A program made the translations under genes and the position numbers. Below, one piece after another: positions 17,290 to 25,581 of a DNA stretch of 64,000 bases; the stretch's first letter is position 1, and each line of letters starts with the position of its first letter. Source of the DNA: Arthrobacter wenxiniae (GTDB lineage Bacteria; Actinomycetota; Actinomycetes; Actinomycetales; Micrococcaceae); contig NZ_JAAMFM010000025.1 of NCBI RefSeq assembly GCF_013376105.1, positions 1 through 64,000 on the forward strand, in the 5' to 3' direction. Under the pieces are notes generated by a model. It was given only the letters and a program-made list of their open reading frames with translations, was not told the origin of the DNA and searched no databases.

Positions 17290-18003
17290 ATGTACGTGAT
17301 TGTCGGCCTGCTCCGCGGTTTGGCGCGACGCCGCCGTCTCTGGCTGGCCTTGCTGGCGGGGATCGCCGTGTCAGTCGCAGTAGCAGCCGTCCTGGCAGCG
17401 CGGCCGCCCGTGCACCCGCAGTCGGGTCCGTCGGCCTCGATGACCTCAACCTCGGCGACGCCACAGGCCACTGACGCAGCCGCCGTCGTTCCTCCTCCTC
17501 CCCAGCCGGCGCCCGTTCTGGCACCGGGGGAACCAAAGACCTCAAACTACGGCACGTTGGCGGAGGCTGCAGCGCGGGCCATCTATACATGGGATGCGCG
17601 CTCGCAGACTTACTCCGAGGTATATGAGCGGCTGCGTTCATGGTGGTCTGTGCTTCCCGACGGGTCGAATCCGCTGACCGTCATGGCCCAGGAATTCCAG
17701 GCCACAGGCGTTACGGCTGCCTCATTTTCTTCGCTGTCGGGCACGCACGCGTATCGCACGGCGTCCGTTTCCAAGGCAGCCTGCGACGGGCAGCTGGCCC
17801 AAGTGCAGCAGAACCCTGCGCCGTGGGACGGCCTGCATGTCTGCACGTTCACGCTTAAAGTGGCCGAGCATCAGACTGGCGGGACCAATTCCTACACCAC
17901 GCCGGTCAGTGTCATGGTCAACTGTCCGCCGGCCGCCACTGCTCCTGTGGATCGCTGCGCCATGGTCGGCTTCTACGCCTCGGCCAGCAGGATCGTGTAC
18001 TAA
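17290..18003 (+). CDS. Conjugal transfer protein, VirB8/TcpC-like
   Basis: This 237-residue protein has a basic N-terminus, one membrane helix (residues about 17-37), a Pro/Ala-rich linker, and an extracellular domain of about 140 residues with three or four cysteines. This layout matches VirB8/TcpC-type scaffolds of Gram-positive type IV secretion, but sequence identity to a named family is not obvious. ATG 17290 has AAAGGGG 5 bases upstream. It is the first gene of the operon and overlaps the next by one base (TAATG). Confidence 0.65.
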   Translation: MYVIVGLLRGLARRRRLWLALLAGIAVSVAVAAVLAARPPVHPQSGPSASMTSTSATPQATDAAAVVPPPPQPAPVLAPGEPKTSNYGTLAEAAARAIYTWDARSQTYSEVYERLRSWWSVLPDGSNPLTVMAQEFQATGVTAASFSSLSGTHAYRTASVSKAACDGQLAQVQQNPAPWDGLHVCTFTLKVAEHQTGGTNSYTTPVSVMVNCPPAATAPVDRCAMVGFYASASRIVY

Positions 18004-19130
18004 TGGCCGTCCCGGCGCTGCTGCTCGCGGTGGCCAAGCGCCGGGCGTTGCTGCGCCTGGTGACCAGCGTTGCCTGCTTCGTGGTGCCTGTGCTGGTTAT
18101 GGCCATGTGCGGCGGACTGGCGCTGGCGGCAACGACTTCCGCGCAGGGAAGTACGACGGCGTGCCTCACCACCGCGTCGACGGTTGCGGACACCGCTATG
18201 CCAGCTGGGACCGGGTTGTCGGTAGTAAAGGCATCGGACCCGCCCACTGTCCTCAGTGCGGCCCAGGTTGCGGTGGCACGCTTGTACATCGGGGTCGGCA
18301 AGAACATGGGCGCTCCGGATGCTGCCCTGGAGATTGCTCTCATGATGTCCCTGCAGGAATCAGGCCTGAGAGTGCTCGCCAATGCATCCGTCCCGGCCTC
18401 CCTGGGGTATCCACATGATGGTGTTGGCGCCGACCACGACTCGTTGGGTACCGCCCAGCAGCGGCCGTCGGCAGGCTGGGGCAGTGTGGCCGAATTGATG
18501 GATGGCCGATACGACGCCGAAGCATTTTATGGCGGACGCTCTGGACCGAATCACGGTTCGCCGCCCGGACTGCTCGACATTCCCGGCTGGGAATCCATGC
18601 CCAAGGGAAACGCCGCTCAGGCCGTCCAAGGGGCGGCCTTTCCAGAGCTCTATGCGCAGTGGGAACCAGAGGCGCACGCCATCTTGACCGCGCTCAAGAG
18701 CAGTTCAGAATTGCAGACGTGCCCGGACGGCACCGGCGCTAAGGAGGCGGTGACTCTCCCGGTCAATTTGAGTCAGCTGCGCCGCGAAATCATCAACTAT
18801 GCCGAAGAGGGCGTCGGTGGGACTTACGTCTGGGGCGGGACGGCCTTCAAGGCATGGGACTGCTCCGGATACGTTCAATGGGTCTACGAGCAGGTCGGCA
18901 TTCACCTGCCGCGAACGGAGCAGTGGGCCGCTGGCAGACCCACGTCCAAGCCGCTTCCCGGCGATCTTGTTGTGCAGAATCCGGACGGACCGAACCACTG
19001 GGGTCACGTGGGGATCTACGCGGGCAACGGCATGATGTTCAGCGCTTTGAACCCGGCCGTGGGGACGATCCTGCATCCTGTGGCGTGGAATTCCGGAACC
19101 AAATACTTCGATCTGATTGGCCATGAGTAG
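18003..19130 (+). CDS. NlpC/P60 peptidoglycan hydrolase, VirB1-like
   Basis: This 375-residue protein has an N-terminal membrane helix (about 23-46), a lysozyme-like transglycosylase region (about 95-220, SLQESGLR and LGTAQQRPSAGWGSV) and a C-terminal NlpC/P60 domain (about 255-375). The catalytic Cys is in WDCSGYVQWVY and the His in HWGHVGIYAG. It opens the cell wall locally for the conjugation channel. It starts at the TAATG overlap with the previous gene. Confidence 0.88.
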   Translation: MAVPALLLAVAKRRALLRLVTSVACFVVPVLVMAMCGGLALAATTSAQGSTTACLTTASTVADTAMPAGTGLSVVKASDPPTVLSAAQVAVARLYIGVGKNMGAPDAALEIALMMSLQESGLRVLANASVPASLGYPHDGVGADHDSLGTAQQRPSAGWGSVAELMDGRYDAEAFYGGRSGPNHGSPPGLLDIPGWESMPKGNAAQAVQGAAFPELYAQWEPEAHAILTALKSSSELQTCPDGTGAKEAVTLPVNLSQLRREIINYAEEGVGGTYVWGGTAFKAWDCSGYVQWVYEQVGIHLPRTEQWAAGRPTSKPLPGDLVVQNPDGPNHWGHVGIYAGNGMMFSALNPAVGTILHPVAWNSGTKYFDLIGHE

Positions 19131-19141
19131 CTGAGCATTGA

Positions 19142-19210
19142 GCGGAATGTCGGATGAGTTGATCGAGGTGCGTCTGCTATGTTGCATTTGAACGCAGCAG
19201 GACATTCCGC
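19142..19210. repeat. Long-loop inverted repeat
   Basis: GCGGAATGTC (19142-19151) and GACATTCCGC (19201-19210) are perfect inverted repeats 49 bases apart. CTGCT/AGCAG adds an inner pair. It lies 11 bases after the NlpC/P60 stop in a 263-base gap and has no T-run, so it is not a classical terminator. It may be a protein-binding site or an RNA structure. Confidence 0.5.
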
Positions 19211-19393
19211 CTTCCGTTCGCGAGCCATGGGCGTCAGCTATGGCCCGGCCCACTCTGGACGCGTTCAGCAGACTCCCGTGGTTTGGGGGGTCGAACAATC
19301 GTGAATTTGAGCAAACGGCACATAGCACCCCTCGTTCCGTTGCAAACGTTGACGAGGCAAGCTGCCGCAGGGCTAGGCATCGTGAACTAAGTC

Positions 19394-20488
19394 ATGATCG
19401 GCGAGTCAACGATCTCTGCCAAGATGCGCGGTGCACACTTAGGTATGGATGCTAGCGACGCTGAGGAAAAGGCCGCGACAGATACGTCAGGGTCAAGCGG
19501 CGGCGGACTCTCGGCCTTTATTGTCCGTGTCTTGGAGCAGCTGAGCATGAGCGCCTGGCTTCCGGCAGGCCTTCTGGCCGCTTCGGTCACCCTACTTGTC
19601 TGGTTTCGTTCGCATGGCCGCGTAGATTTAGCGGCGGCAGTTAGCGGAATCGCTGCAGACCGCTGGGGATTTCTGGTGCTGGTGATCCCGCTGCTGCTGG
19701 TCGCCACAATGATCACGCAGGCCTTTTCGTTCATTGCCATCCGTGCCCTAGAAGGATACTGGCGGGGGAGCGGCCTGGTGGCTCTTTGCCGTGAACTGCT
19801 CATAAGACGACATTTGCGCAGGCAGACCAACCTCAGTCGACGTCGTCGGCAGGAAACCGAAAGGGCCTTTGGTATCGCTCGGCCGAGAATGTTGGAAGCT
19901 GGCTGGTCCAGATTCGTTGTCGTAAGGTTCGAGCAGGATGCCCTCGGAATCGAGGCCGGCCTTGGAAGCGAACCGGACGTCCAAGGTGAGAAGCTCTCGA
20001 GCAAAGACCAAAAGATCTTGAAATTCGCTAGCTGGCGTACTTTCTGTGATCCTTGGCGACTCGCAAAGATTGACTTATTGATCAAGGAAGAGCAGCGCTA
20101 TCCGGAACCGCGTCGAATGATGCCGACAAAACTGGGAAATATTCTACGGTCAACGGAGGACACGTTGGACACCGCCGACGGCGATCTCGAGGGCTTAGTC
20201 GTGCGGAGAAAGCATCTATTGCCGGGCCGACTGCAGCGTGATCACGACCACTACAGAACCCGACTCGACATGTACGCGATGTTCGTCTTTATTGGCGGAT
20301 TCCTCGCTGTCCTTACGCCACTGATGCTTATTGGAAAGGTTTCGGATTGGTGGGCTATCGCGATCACATCGGGGATCTTCGTCGTGTTAGGACTAGCCGG
20401 CTATCAAGCTGCAATTGCCAGTGCGGAGGCATACTGCGGCATACTCAGGGAGATTGACAGGAGAACTAGGCAGTCATACGGATGCTAA
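19394..20488 (+). CDS. Membrane protein of unknown function
   Basis: This 364-residue protein has two hydrophobic segments near residues 53-75 and 90-118 and two near 295-318 and 325-350, around a cytoplasmic central region rich in Arg and charged residues. No domain is recognised. ATG 19394 has no Shine-Dalgarno; TCGTGAACTA, a degenerate form of the ICE downstream box, ends four bases before it, and AAGCTGC lies 14 bases further upstream, so it might be leaderless and weakly linked to the ICE regulon. It lies between VirB1-like and pilin-like genes but has no known T4SS counterpart. Confidence 0.65.
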   Translation: MIGESTISAKMRGAHLGMDASDAEEKAATDTSGSSGGGLSAFIVRVLEQLSMSAWLPAGLLAASVTLLVWFRSHGRVDLAAAVSGIAADRWGFLVLVIPLLLVATMITQAFSFIAIRALEGYWRGSGLVALCRELLIRRHLRRQTNLSRRRRQETERAFGIARPRMLEAGWSRFVVVRFEQDALGIEAGLGSEPDVQGEKLSSKDQKILKFASWRTFCDPWRLAKIDLLIKEEQRYPEPRRMMPTKLGNILRSTEDTLDTADGDLEGLVVRRKHLLPGRLQRDHDHYRTRLDMYAMFVFIGGFLAVLTPLMLIGKVSDWWAIAITSGIFVVLGLAGYQAAIASAEAYCGILREIDRRTRQSYGC

Positions 20489-20640
20489 ACCGCAGCGGCG
20501 GGCAGCATTTTGACGCGGTCCCTTGGACATAGCGGTGCTTGGCCTTCTGCCGATGCCCGGAGGGCACAAATAGGGCATTCAAAAGTTTGCAGGACTGGTT
20601 CATCCTGACCCGGAACTCGATCGTCACCCATAAACGCCAC
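20485..20640 (-). CDS. Small CxxC zinc-ribbon-like protein
   Basis: This 51-residue product contains FECPICALRASAEGQAPLCPRD, with three cysteines spaced like a shortened zinc ribbon (CPIC...CP). GTG 20640 has a GAAGGGGGG stretch 3 bases upstream. It runs opposite to its neighbours and overlaps the stop of the membrane-protein gene by four bases. The strong ribosome binding site and cysteine pattern suggest it is real, but its size leaves doubt. Confidence 0.45.
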   Translation of the reverse strand: MAFMGDDRVPGQDEPVLQTFECPICALRASAEGQAPLCPRDRVKMLPAAAV

Positions 20641-20853
20641 TGTCCCCCCTTCTCTCAGGTTCGTCAAGAGAATATGTCATAGTCCAGCGGTCGGGGGTCT
20701 AGGTCCGGGCGTCCGATCCGTGCTGCAATTCGGGCCTTCAACATCCACATGTCGCACAGATCCGGCGCCTGCCTCGGGACCGCTATCCGCAAGCCTGGTC
20801 GGTGTCTCATAGTCAACAAGGCCGAAGCCAATGGCTCCTCCTCGTGCTTCCTC

Positions 20854-20885
20854 ACGTCGTATAACTCTCTCGGAACCATGAACAG
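20854..20885 (+). promoter_or_regulatory. ICE bipartite motif (pilin-like operon)
   Basis: ACGTCGT (20854-20860, preceded by CTC), 15 bases, CCATGAACAG (20876-20885). Both boxes are perfect. The motif ends 46 bases before the ATG of the pilin-like gene. The rest of the gap between 20641 and 20931 shows nothing else. Confidence 0.7.
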
Positions 20886-20931
20886 GTGAACCCTTCCCGC
20901 AAATGTGGGCAGGTCTTGATAGGAGTTCACC

Positions 20932-21222
20932 ATGTTCCTGGCCGCGCCGGTCGATCCCGGCATCACACCCAATACAAGTTTTCCCTTCCTTGAGTCGCTG
21001 AAGGAGATCGGCGGCGGAATTCTGGTCGGCGCCTTCATCATCATCGCCATTGTGGCCATACTCGGTGCCGCCATGCTGTTGGCAGGCAAGCTGAGCCAGT
21101 CCTCGCGATTGGCATCGGGCGGCGGCATGATCCTTCTCTGGACTGGCCCGGTTGCTGCCATACTTGGCGGCATCAACGGCTACATCCTCTGGTCGCAGAC
21201 AGCCTTTCACCTCGGCTTCTAG
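20932..21222 (+). CDS. Small two-TM transfer protein, pilin/VirB2-like (DUF6112-like)
   Basis: This 96-residue protein has two hydrophobic helices (about 26-50 and 62-85) joined by a short polar loop. This is the layout of VirB2/TrbC-type subunits and of the DUF6112 proteins found at this place in actinobacterial conjugation loci. GGAG lies 6 bases before ATG 20932. It is immediately followed by the VirB6-like gene. Confidence 0.7.
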   Translation: MFLAAPVDPGITPNTSFPFLESLKEIGGGILVGAFIIIAIVAILGAAMLLAGKLSQSSRLASGGGMILLWTGPVAAILGGINGYILWSQTAFHLGF

Positions 21223-21231
21223 GCCACCGCG

Positions 21232-22668
21232 ATGCTGCCCATGGTCAAATGCTCTGCCGGTGGGTGGTGGCCGCCCGGGTGTGGACTGATATCGCAGACG
21301 CAGGATACGGTCACACAGACGATCACTGACATGTTTGCCAGCATCCTGGCCAACATGGCGTCTTGGATGTGGTCGTTCATCTCCGGGGCGTTCGGCGTTT
21401 CTGACATCGGCCCCTCGGATTGGACAATCGTCAGCGGGATGACGAATTGGTGGATCGTCGTGATGATGACGCCGCTGGTGGTGGCCATGATCCTCCAACT
21501 GCTCGGCGGCATGATCAGCCAGCAACCGCGCCGCATTGGCCGAGCACTGATCGCCGGTGGCATTGCCGTGCCTGTGGTCTTCGGGGCCGTCAGATTGATG
21601 CAAAAGCTGACGCAGTTCACAGATTCGGCGTCGAGTGCATTGTTGGCAACCCTGGGCTCCGATCCGTACCTCGTGTTCATGCGCCTTTTCGGCTTTGAAC
21701 GCGCCCCAGCAGGTTCCGGCCGGCAGTGGGACCTGGTGTCCATGGTGAGTCCCGGCGACGCCGGTGTGGCCGGCCCCGTGATCGTGACGGTCGTCGCGGT
21801 GGCGGTTGTTTGGGCCATGGCCTTCATCTTGATGTGTTCGATGATCTTCAGGTCCTTCGCGCTGCTCATCCTGGCGGCCACGGCGCCGGTTGCCATCATG
21901 TTGATTCCATGGGAGCGGACCAAGTCGTGGACGCGGCGCTGGTGCGAGACCGTCGTCGCGCTTCTCATCGCCAAACCTCTCGCTGCCACCGTCCTGGCGG
22001 TTGCGGTCAAGCTGTTTGCCAATTCGACGTCGTTTGCCGGGCTGGCTTCCGGCGCCGTTGGCATGGCACTGGCCTGCGCCGCGCCTCTGATGGCATTGCG
22101 CCTGGTCAGCTTCGCCGGCGGCGAACTTGCCGCCGCCGCCCAGGTGGCTGGCGGCGGGCACATCCTGACGCGCAGCAGCGGTTTCGCGGCCCGGCAGGTC
22201 GGCAGGCAGATGGGCGGCGGGCTGTCGCTGGCCAGCATCGGATCCAAGGGGCCGGCTCCGATCCAGTCGTCACCCGAGCCGAGGGTCAATGTCCCCGTGG
22301 AGAGCGAGCCGGGCCGGCAGACCGTGAAGCACGAAGCCGGCCAGTCTGCTTCCAGCGCGTCGAACCAAATGCCGGGGTCCGAAACCAAGACGTACGGCCA
22401 GCCGTACGTCAAGCGGGCGGGGACGCCGCACCGCGACCCGGGCGCACCGCCGTCGAACGTTGGCAACAGGCAACCGGGCCCCGGCTCGTCCGGCGCGCCA
22501 ACAGACCCCGGGCAACGGCTGCGACCGCATGAACCCGGGCCTGGAGCACAGCAGCAGGTTCCCACGAAGGCGCCTCCTCCCGCGCCGGCGCCTCCGCCAC
22601 CCATGCCACAGCCCCCGCCAGTTCCACGGCAGCAGAATATGAACCCGGAAAGGGATAAAGATGTCTGA
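21232..22668 (+). CDS. VirB6/TrbL-like membrane protein
   Basis: This 478-residue protein has six or so hydrophobic helices in residues 60-320, including WWIVVMMTPLVVAMILQLL and APVAIMLIPWERTKSW, and a Pro/Gly/Gln-rich tail of about 140 residues. Multi-TM proteins with hydrophilic tails in this position form the inner-membrane part of Gram-positive type IV channels. The gene overlaps the next by 8 bases. The exact start is uncertain; later in-frame ATGs exist. Confidence 0.75.
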   Translation: MLPMVKCSAGGWWPPGCGLISQTQDTVTQTITDMFASILANMASWMWSFISGAFGVSDIGPSDWTIVSGMTNWWIVVMMTPLVVAMILQLLGGMISQQPRRIGRALIAGGIAVPVVFGAVRLMQKLTQFTDSASSALLATLGSDPYLVFMRLFGFERAPAGSGRQWDLVSMVSPGDAGVAGPVIVTVVAVAVVWAMAFILMCSMIFRSFALLILAATAPVAIMLIPWERTKSWTRRWCETVVALLIAKPLAATVLAVAVKLFANSTSFAGLASGAVGMALACAAPLMALRLVSFAGGELAAAAQVAGGGHILTRSSGFAARQVGRQMGGGLSLASIGSKGPAPIQSSPEPRVNVPVESEPGRQTVKHEAGQSASSASNQMPGSETKTYGQPYVKRAGTPHRDPGAPPSNVGNRQPGPGSSGAPTDPGQRLRPHEPGPGAQQQVPTKAPPPAPAPPPPMPQPPPVPRQQNMNPERDKDV

Positions 22669-24127
22669 AAATACGCGCAGCCTGCAGCCGGTGAAGTTTC
22701 CCCGGTATGAACGGCATGGCTTGTTCATGGGTTTGCGGTGGTACCAGCTGACACTGGTGGCGGGAGGTGTACTCGCCGCGACGGTTGCTTCAGCCGTTGG
22801 AGGGCCGCCGGCGCTCATCGTCACGTCGCCGCTGTGGCTTGGGCTGGTCCTGTTCGGCGTCCTCCAATACTCGAGGATCCCGTATCCTCTGTGGGCCTAC
22901 GCCGCCACCGTGTTTCTGTGGCGCCAGCAGACGGGGCAGACCAAATACCTGGTCAAGCCGGAGCAACCGAGGGCTGCGGGTCAACTGGCGCTGCCGGGCG
23001 GACTCGGGACCTTGGAACTGCGCCAGACGCGGGACGGCGCTGCATACGTCGTCGACCAGCAAGGCCACGAGGCCGTGGCCATCCTGCGCTGCAGCACTAC
23101 GTCCTTCGCACTGCTGGATGATGACGACAAGGCCTACGCTGTCCAGGCGTGGTCGAGGGTGCAGACGGCGATGGCACAGCGCCCTGCCGTAGCCAGGATT
23201 GCCGTGCAGGACTACACGGTTCCCTATCCCTCCACGGCGCTACGCGACTTCTACGACAGAACCAAGTCTCCAGCACGCATTGACGAGGTCAACTGGGGCG
23301 ACAAGTCGTACCTGGACCTGATCGCGGCGGCCGGGGCGGCCATGAGCCACGAACTGCTCGTCTGCCTGGTCATCGACACGGCCAAGGCCCGGCGGCGGAT
23401 CCGCGACGCAGGCGGCGCGGCAGCCGGACTGGAACACGTGGTCCGATCGGAAGTCGACGCAATCACGACTGGGCTGAAGACCCATGGCGTCGCCGTGGAC
23501 GAGTGGCTTGCCGAGAACAAGCTCATCGCTGTCATACGCGGCGCCTTCGACCCGGAAGCCGTCCCTCGGCTGGCCGCCGTCTGCGCTGGCAGGCAGCAGG
23601 CGGTGACCATTAACGGCGGGCCCATGGCCGTGGAGGAACATTGGACATACCTGCGCACCGACTCCGGGTTTCACCAGACATTCTGGATCGCCGAGTGGCC
23701 GCGGCAGAAGGTGTTCCCCGGTTTCATGCACCCGCTGGTGTACGTGGGCGACTTCCGGCACACAGTCACGGAAGTCATCCGTGCCATTCCCACCGACCAG
23801 GCCCTGCGGGACATCCGATCCGCCCACGAAGCCCACGACACCCGCAGGCGAGTCAATGCCCGGTTCGACAGGCCCCTGACCCGGGAGCAGCGGGCCGAGG
23901 AAGAGGAAGTGGCCCAGCGCGAGGATGAGATCGTCGCCGGCCACGGTGACGTCCGCCCAGCCGCCTACGTCACCATCACCGCGGAGACCCTGGACGGCCT
24001 GGCCCGGTACAGGCAAGAACTGGAATCAGCAGCCGCCGGCGCCTTCGTCGAGCTCCGGCTCCTCGCCGGCCAGCAATGGCCCGCGTTCGTCGCGGGAGCC
24101 CTGCCCCTCGGAAGGGGACTGAAATGA
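22661..24127 (+). CDS. SCO6880 family conjugation protein (PrgI/VirB4 N-terminal like)
   Basis: This 488-residue protein has two N-terminal membrane helices (about 28-50 and 52-70), as in PrgI/VirB3-type proteins, followed by a cytoplasmic domain that corresponds to the N-terminal, non-ATPase half of VirB4. The characteristic start (VKFPRYERHGLFMGLRWYQL) matches SCO6880 proteins. The ATPase half is encoded separately by the next gene, which overlaps by ATGA. Together they form the channel motor. Confidence 0.85.
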   Translation: MSENTRSLQPVKFPRYERHGLFMGLRWYQLTLVAGGVLAATVASAVGGPPALIVTSPLWLGLVLFGVLQYSRIPYPLWAYAATVFLWRQQTGQTKYLVKPEQPRAAGQLALPGGLGTLELRQTRDGAAYVVDQQGHEAVAILRCSTTSFALLDDDDKAYAVQAWSRVQTAMAQRPAVARIAVQDYTVPYPSTALRDFYDRTKSPARIDEVNWGDKSYLDLIAAAGAAMSHELLVCLVIDTAKARRRIRDAGGAAAGLEHVVRSEVDAITTGLKTHGVAVDEWLAENKLIAVIRGAFDPEAVPRLAAVCAGRQQAVTINGGPMAVEEHWTYLRTDSGFHQTFWIAEWPRQKVFPGFMHPLVYVGDFRHTVTEVIRAIPTDQALRDIRSAHEAHDTRRRVNARFDRPLTREQRAEEEEVAQREDEIVAGHGDVRPAAYVTITAETLDGLARYRQELESAAAGAFVELRLLAGQQWPAFVAGALPLGRGLK

Positions 24128-25581
24128 GCAAGCACGCAGACCGCGTCAGCTTGACACCGTCAGGGGAGTCGCGTTTTGACCGGGATGCACGACGCCGGAG
24201 CGAACGTTCCGAGGCCGCCTCGCCCAAGCGCGCACCCTGGGACAGGCGTGCCCATCCTTCAGAGAATGAATCGCCATCGCGCTCGCAGGGGGACTGGGGA
24301 AGTCGCGAGACCGCATCCTTGAGAGGGCCGCACCGGCTCCGGCCGGCACCGCACCGGGCCTCGACCATGACCTTCGCCGCCGCCTACCCTTTCTTGACGG
24401 AATCCGGCCTTGGCCATGAGGGAACCTACATCGGCACCGACGTGTTCGGCGCCGGCGCGTTCTCCTACGATCCGTGGATTCTCTATGACAAGGGCGTGAT
24501 CAGCGGCCCGTCCATTGTGGTCATCGGAACGGTGGGTACGGGCAAATCCATGTGCGGGAAGTCGCTGGTCGCCCGGTCGGTCACACTGGGACGCAAGGCC
24601 GCAGTGGCGTCCGACCCCAAGGGAGAGTGGGTCCCCGTCGCCAAGGCACTGGGTGGCAAGGTCATTTCAGTCGGGCCGGGCAAACCGGCAAGGGTGAACC
24701 CCCTCGATGCCGGCCCCCGTTCCAGGTCAGTTTCCGACGAGCAATGGGCGGCGGTCGTCCGGCAACGGCGGCGGCACTTATTGGTGGCATTGGTTTCCCT
24801 GATGCGCCAGGGACAGCCCATGAGCCCCGTGGAACACACAGCCCTTGACATGGCGCTCACGGACGCCGTGGCCGCCAACAGCACACCAACACTCCCCATG
24901 GTGCTGGACCACCTGCTCAATCCCAGCCACGAGACCGTGGCGCTGGTCGGACGGGACGGGGGAACCGGCGTCGGGCATTCACTGCGCCGCACCGTGGCGG
25001 GAGACCTCGAAGGAATGTTTGATGCACCGTCGACTGTGGCCTTTGACGCCGATGCCCCGATCATGGTCATGGACACCTCAGCCCTGATCGGGGCATCCGA
25101 GCAGGCATTGTCGCTGGCGGCCGCCTGCGGGGCAACCTGGCTCGAAGCCGCCGTGACCAACCCCGACGGCGCCAAGCGGATCGTGGTGTACGACGAAGGC
25201 TGGCGCATGCTCGCCGACCCGTACATGCTGGCCAAGATGAGCGAGCAGTGGCGGCTTGCGCGGACCTACGGGATCGCCAACCTGCTCATCATGCACAAGG
25301 TGGCGGACCTCAACGAGATCGGGGACGGCACCAGTGGGCTTCGGCAGAAAGCGCTGGGCCTGCTCACGGAGGCCGACACCCGCATCATCTACCGGCAAAA
25401 GCATGACGCCATGCGGTTGACGAAGGAAGCGCTGGGGCTGACCGAAGCCGAGTGCGAGCACGTTGAGAACCTGCCCAAGGGCATGGGGCTGTGGAAGGTG
25501 GGCAACAGGTCCTTCATTGTCGCGAACCGGATCACCACCGACGAGCTGTCGGTATTCGGCACCGATGAAGGGATGCGCTGA
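24124..25581 (+). CDS. VirB4/TraC-like conjugation ATPase
   Basis: This 485-residue protein carries Walker A GTVGTGKS (about residues 135-142), a VASDPKGEW segment typical of VirB4/TraC ATPases, and Walker B RIVVYDEGW, followed by motif-rich LLIMHKVADL. The first 80 residues are basic and poorly conserved. It energises assembly of the channel together with the SCO6880 partner. It overlaps neighbours upstream (ATGA) and downstream (TGATG). Confidence 0.88.
   Translation: MSKHADRVSLTPSGESRFDRDARRRSERSEAASPKRAPWDRRAHPSENESPSRSQGDWGSRETASLRGPHRLRPAPHRASTMTFAAAYPFLTESGLGHEGTYIGTDVFGAGAFSYDPWILYDKGVISGPSIVVIGTVGTGKSMCGKSLVARSVTLGRKAAVASDPKGEWVPVAKALGGKVISVGPGKPARVNPLDAGPRSRSVSDEQWAAVVRQRRRHLLVALVSLMRQGQPMSPVEHTALDMALTDAVAANSTPTLPMVLDHLLNPSHETVALVGRDGGTGVGHSLRRTVAGDLEGMFDAPSTVAFDADAPIMVMDTSALIGASEQALSLAAACGATWLEAAVTNPDGAKRIVVYDEGWRMLADPYMLAKMSEQWRLARTYGIANLLIMHKVADLNEIGDGTSGLRQKALGLLTEADTRIIYRQKHDAMRLTKEALGLTEAECEHVENLPKGMGLWKVGNRSFIVANRITTDELSVFGTDEGMR

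Noticed and set aside
21219-22604. Long minus-strand frames over the VirB6-like gene
   Set aside because: Shadow of the transfer gene; no conserved domain and no ribosome binding site.
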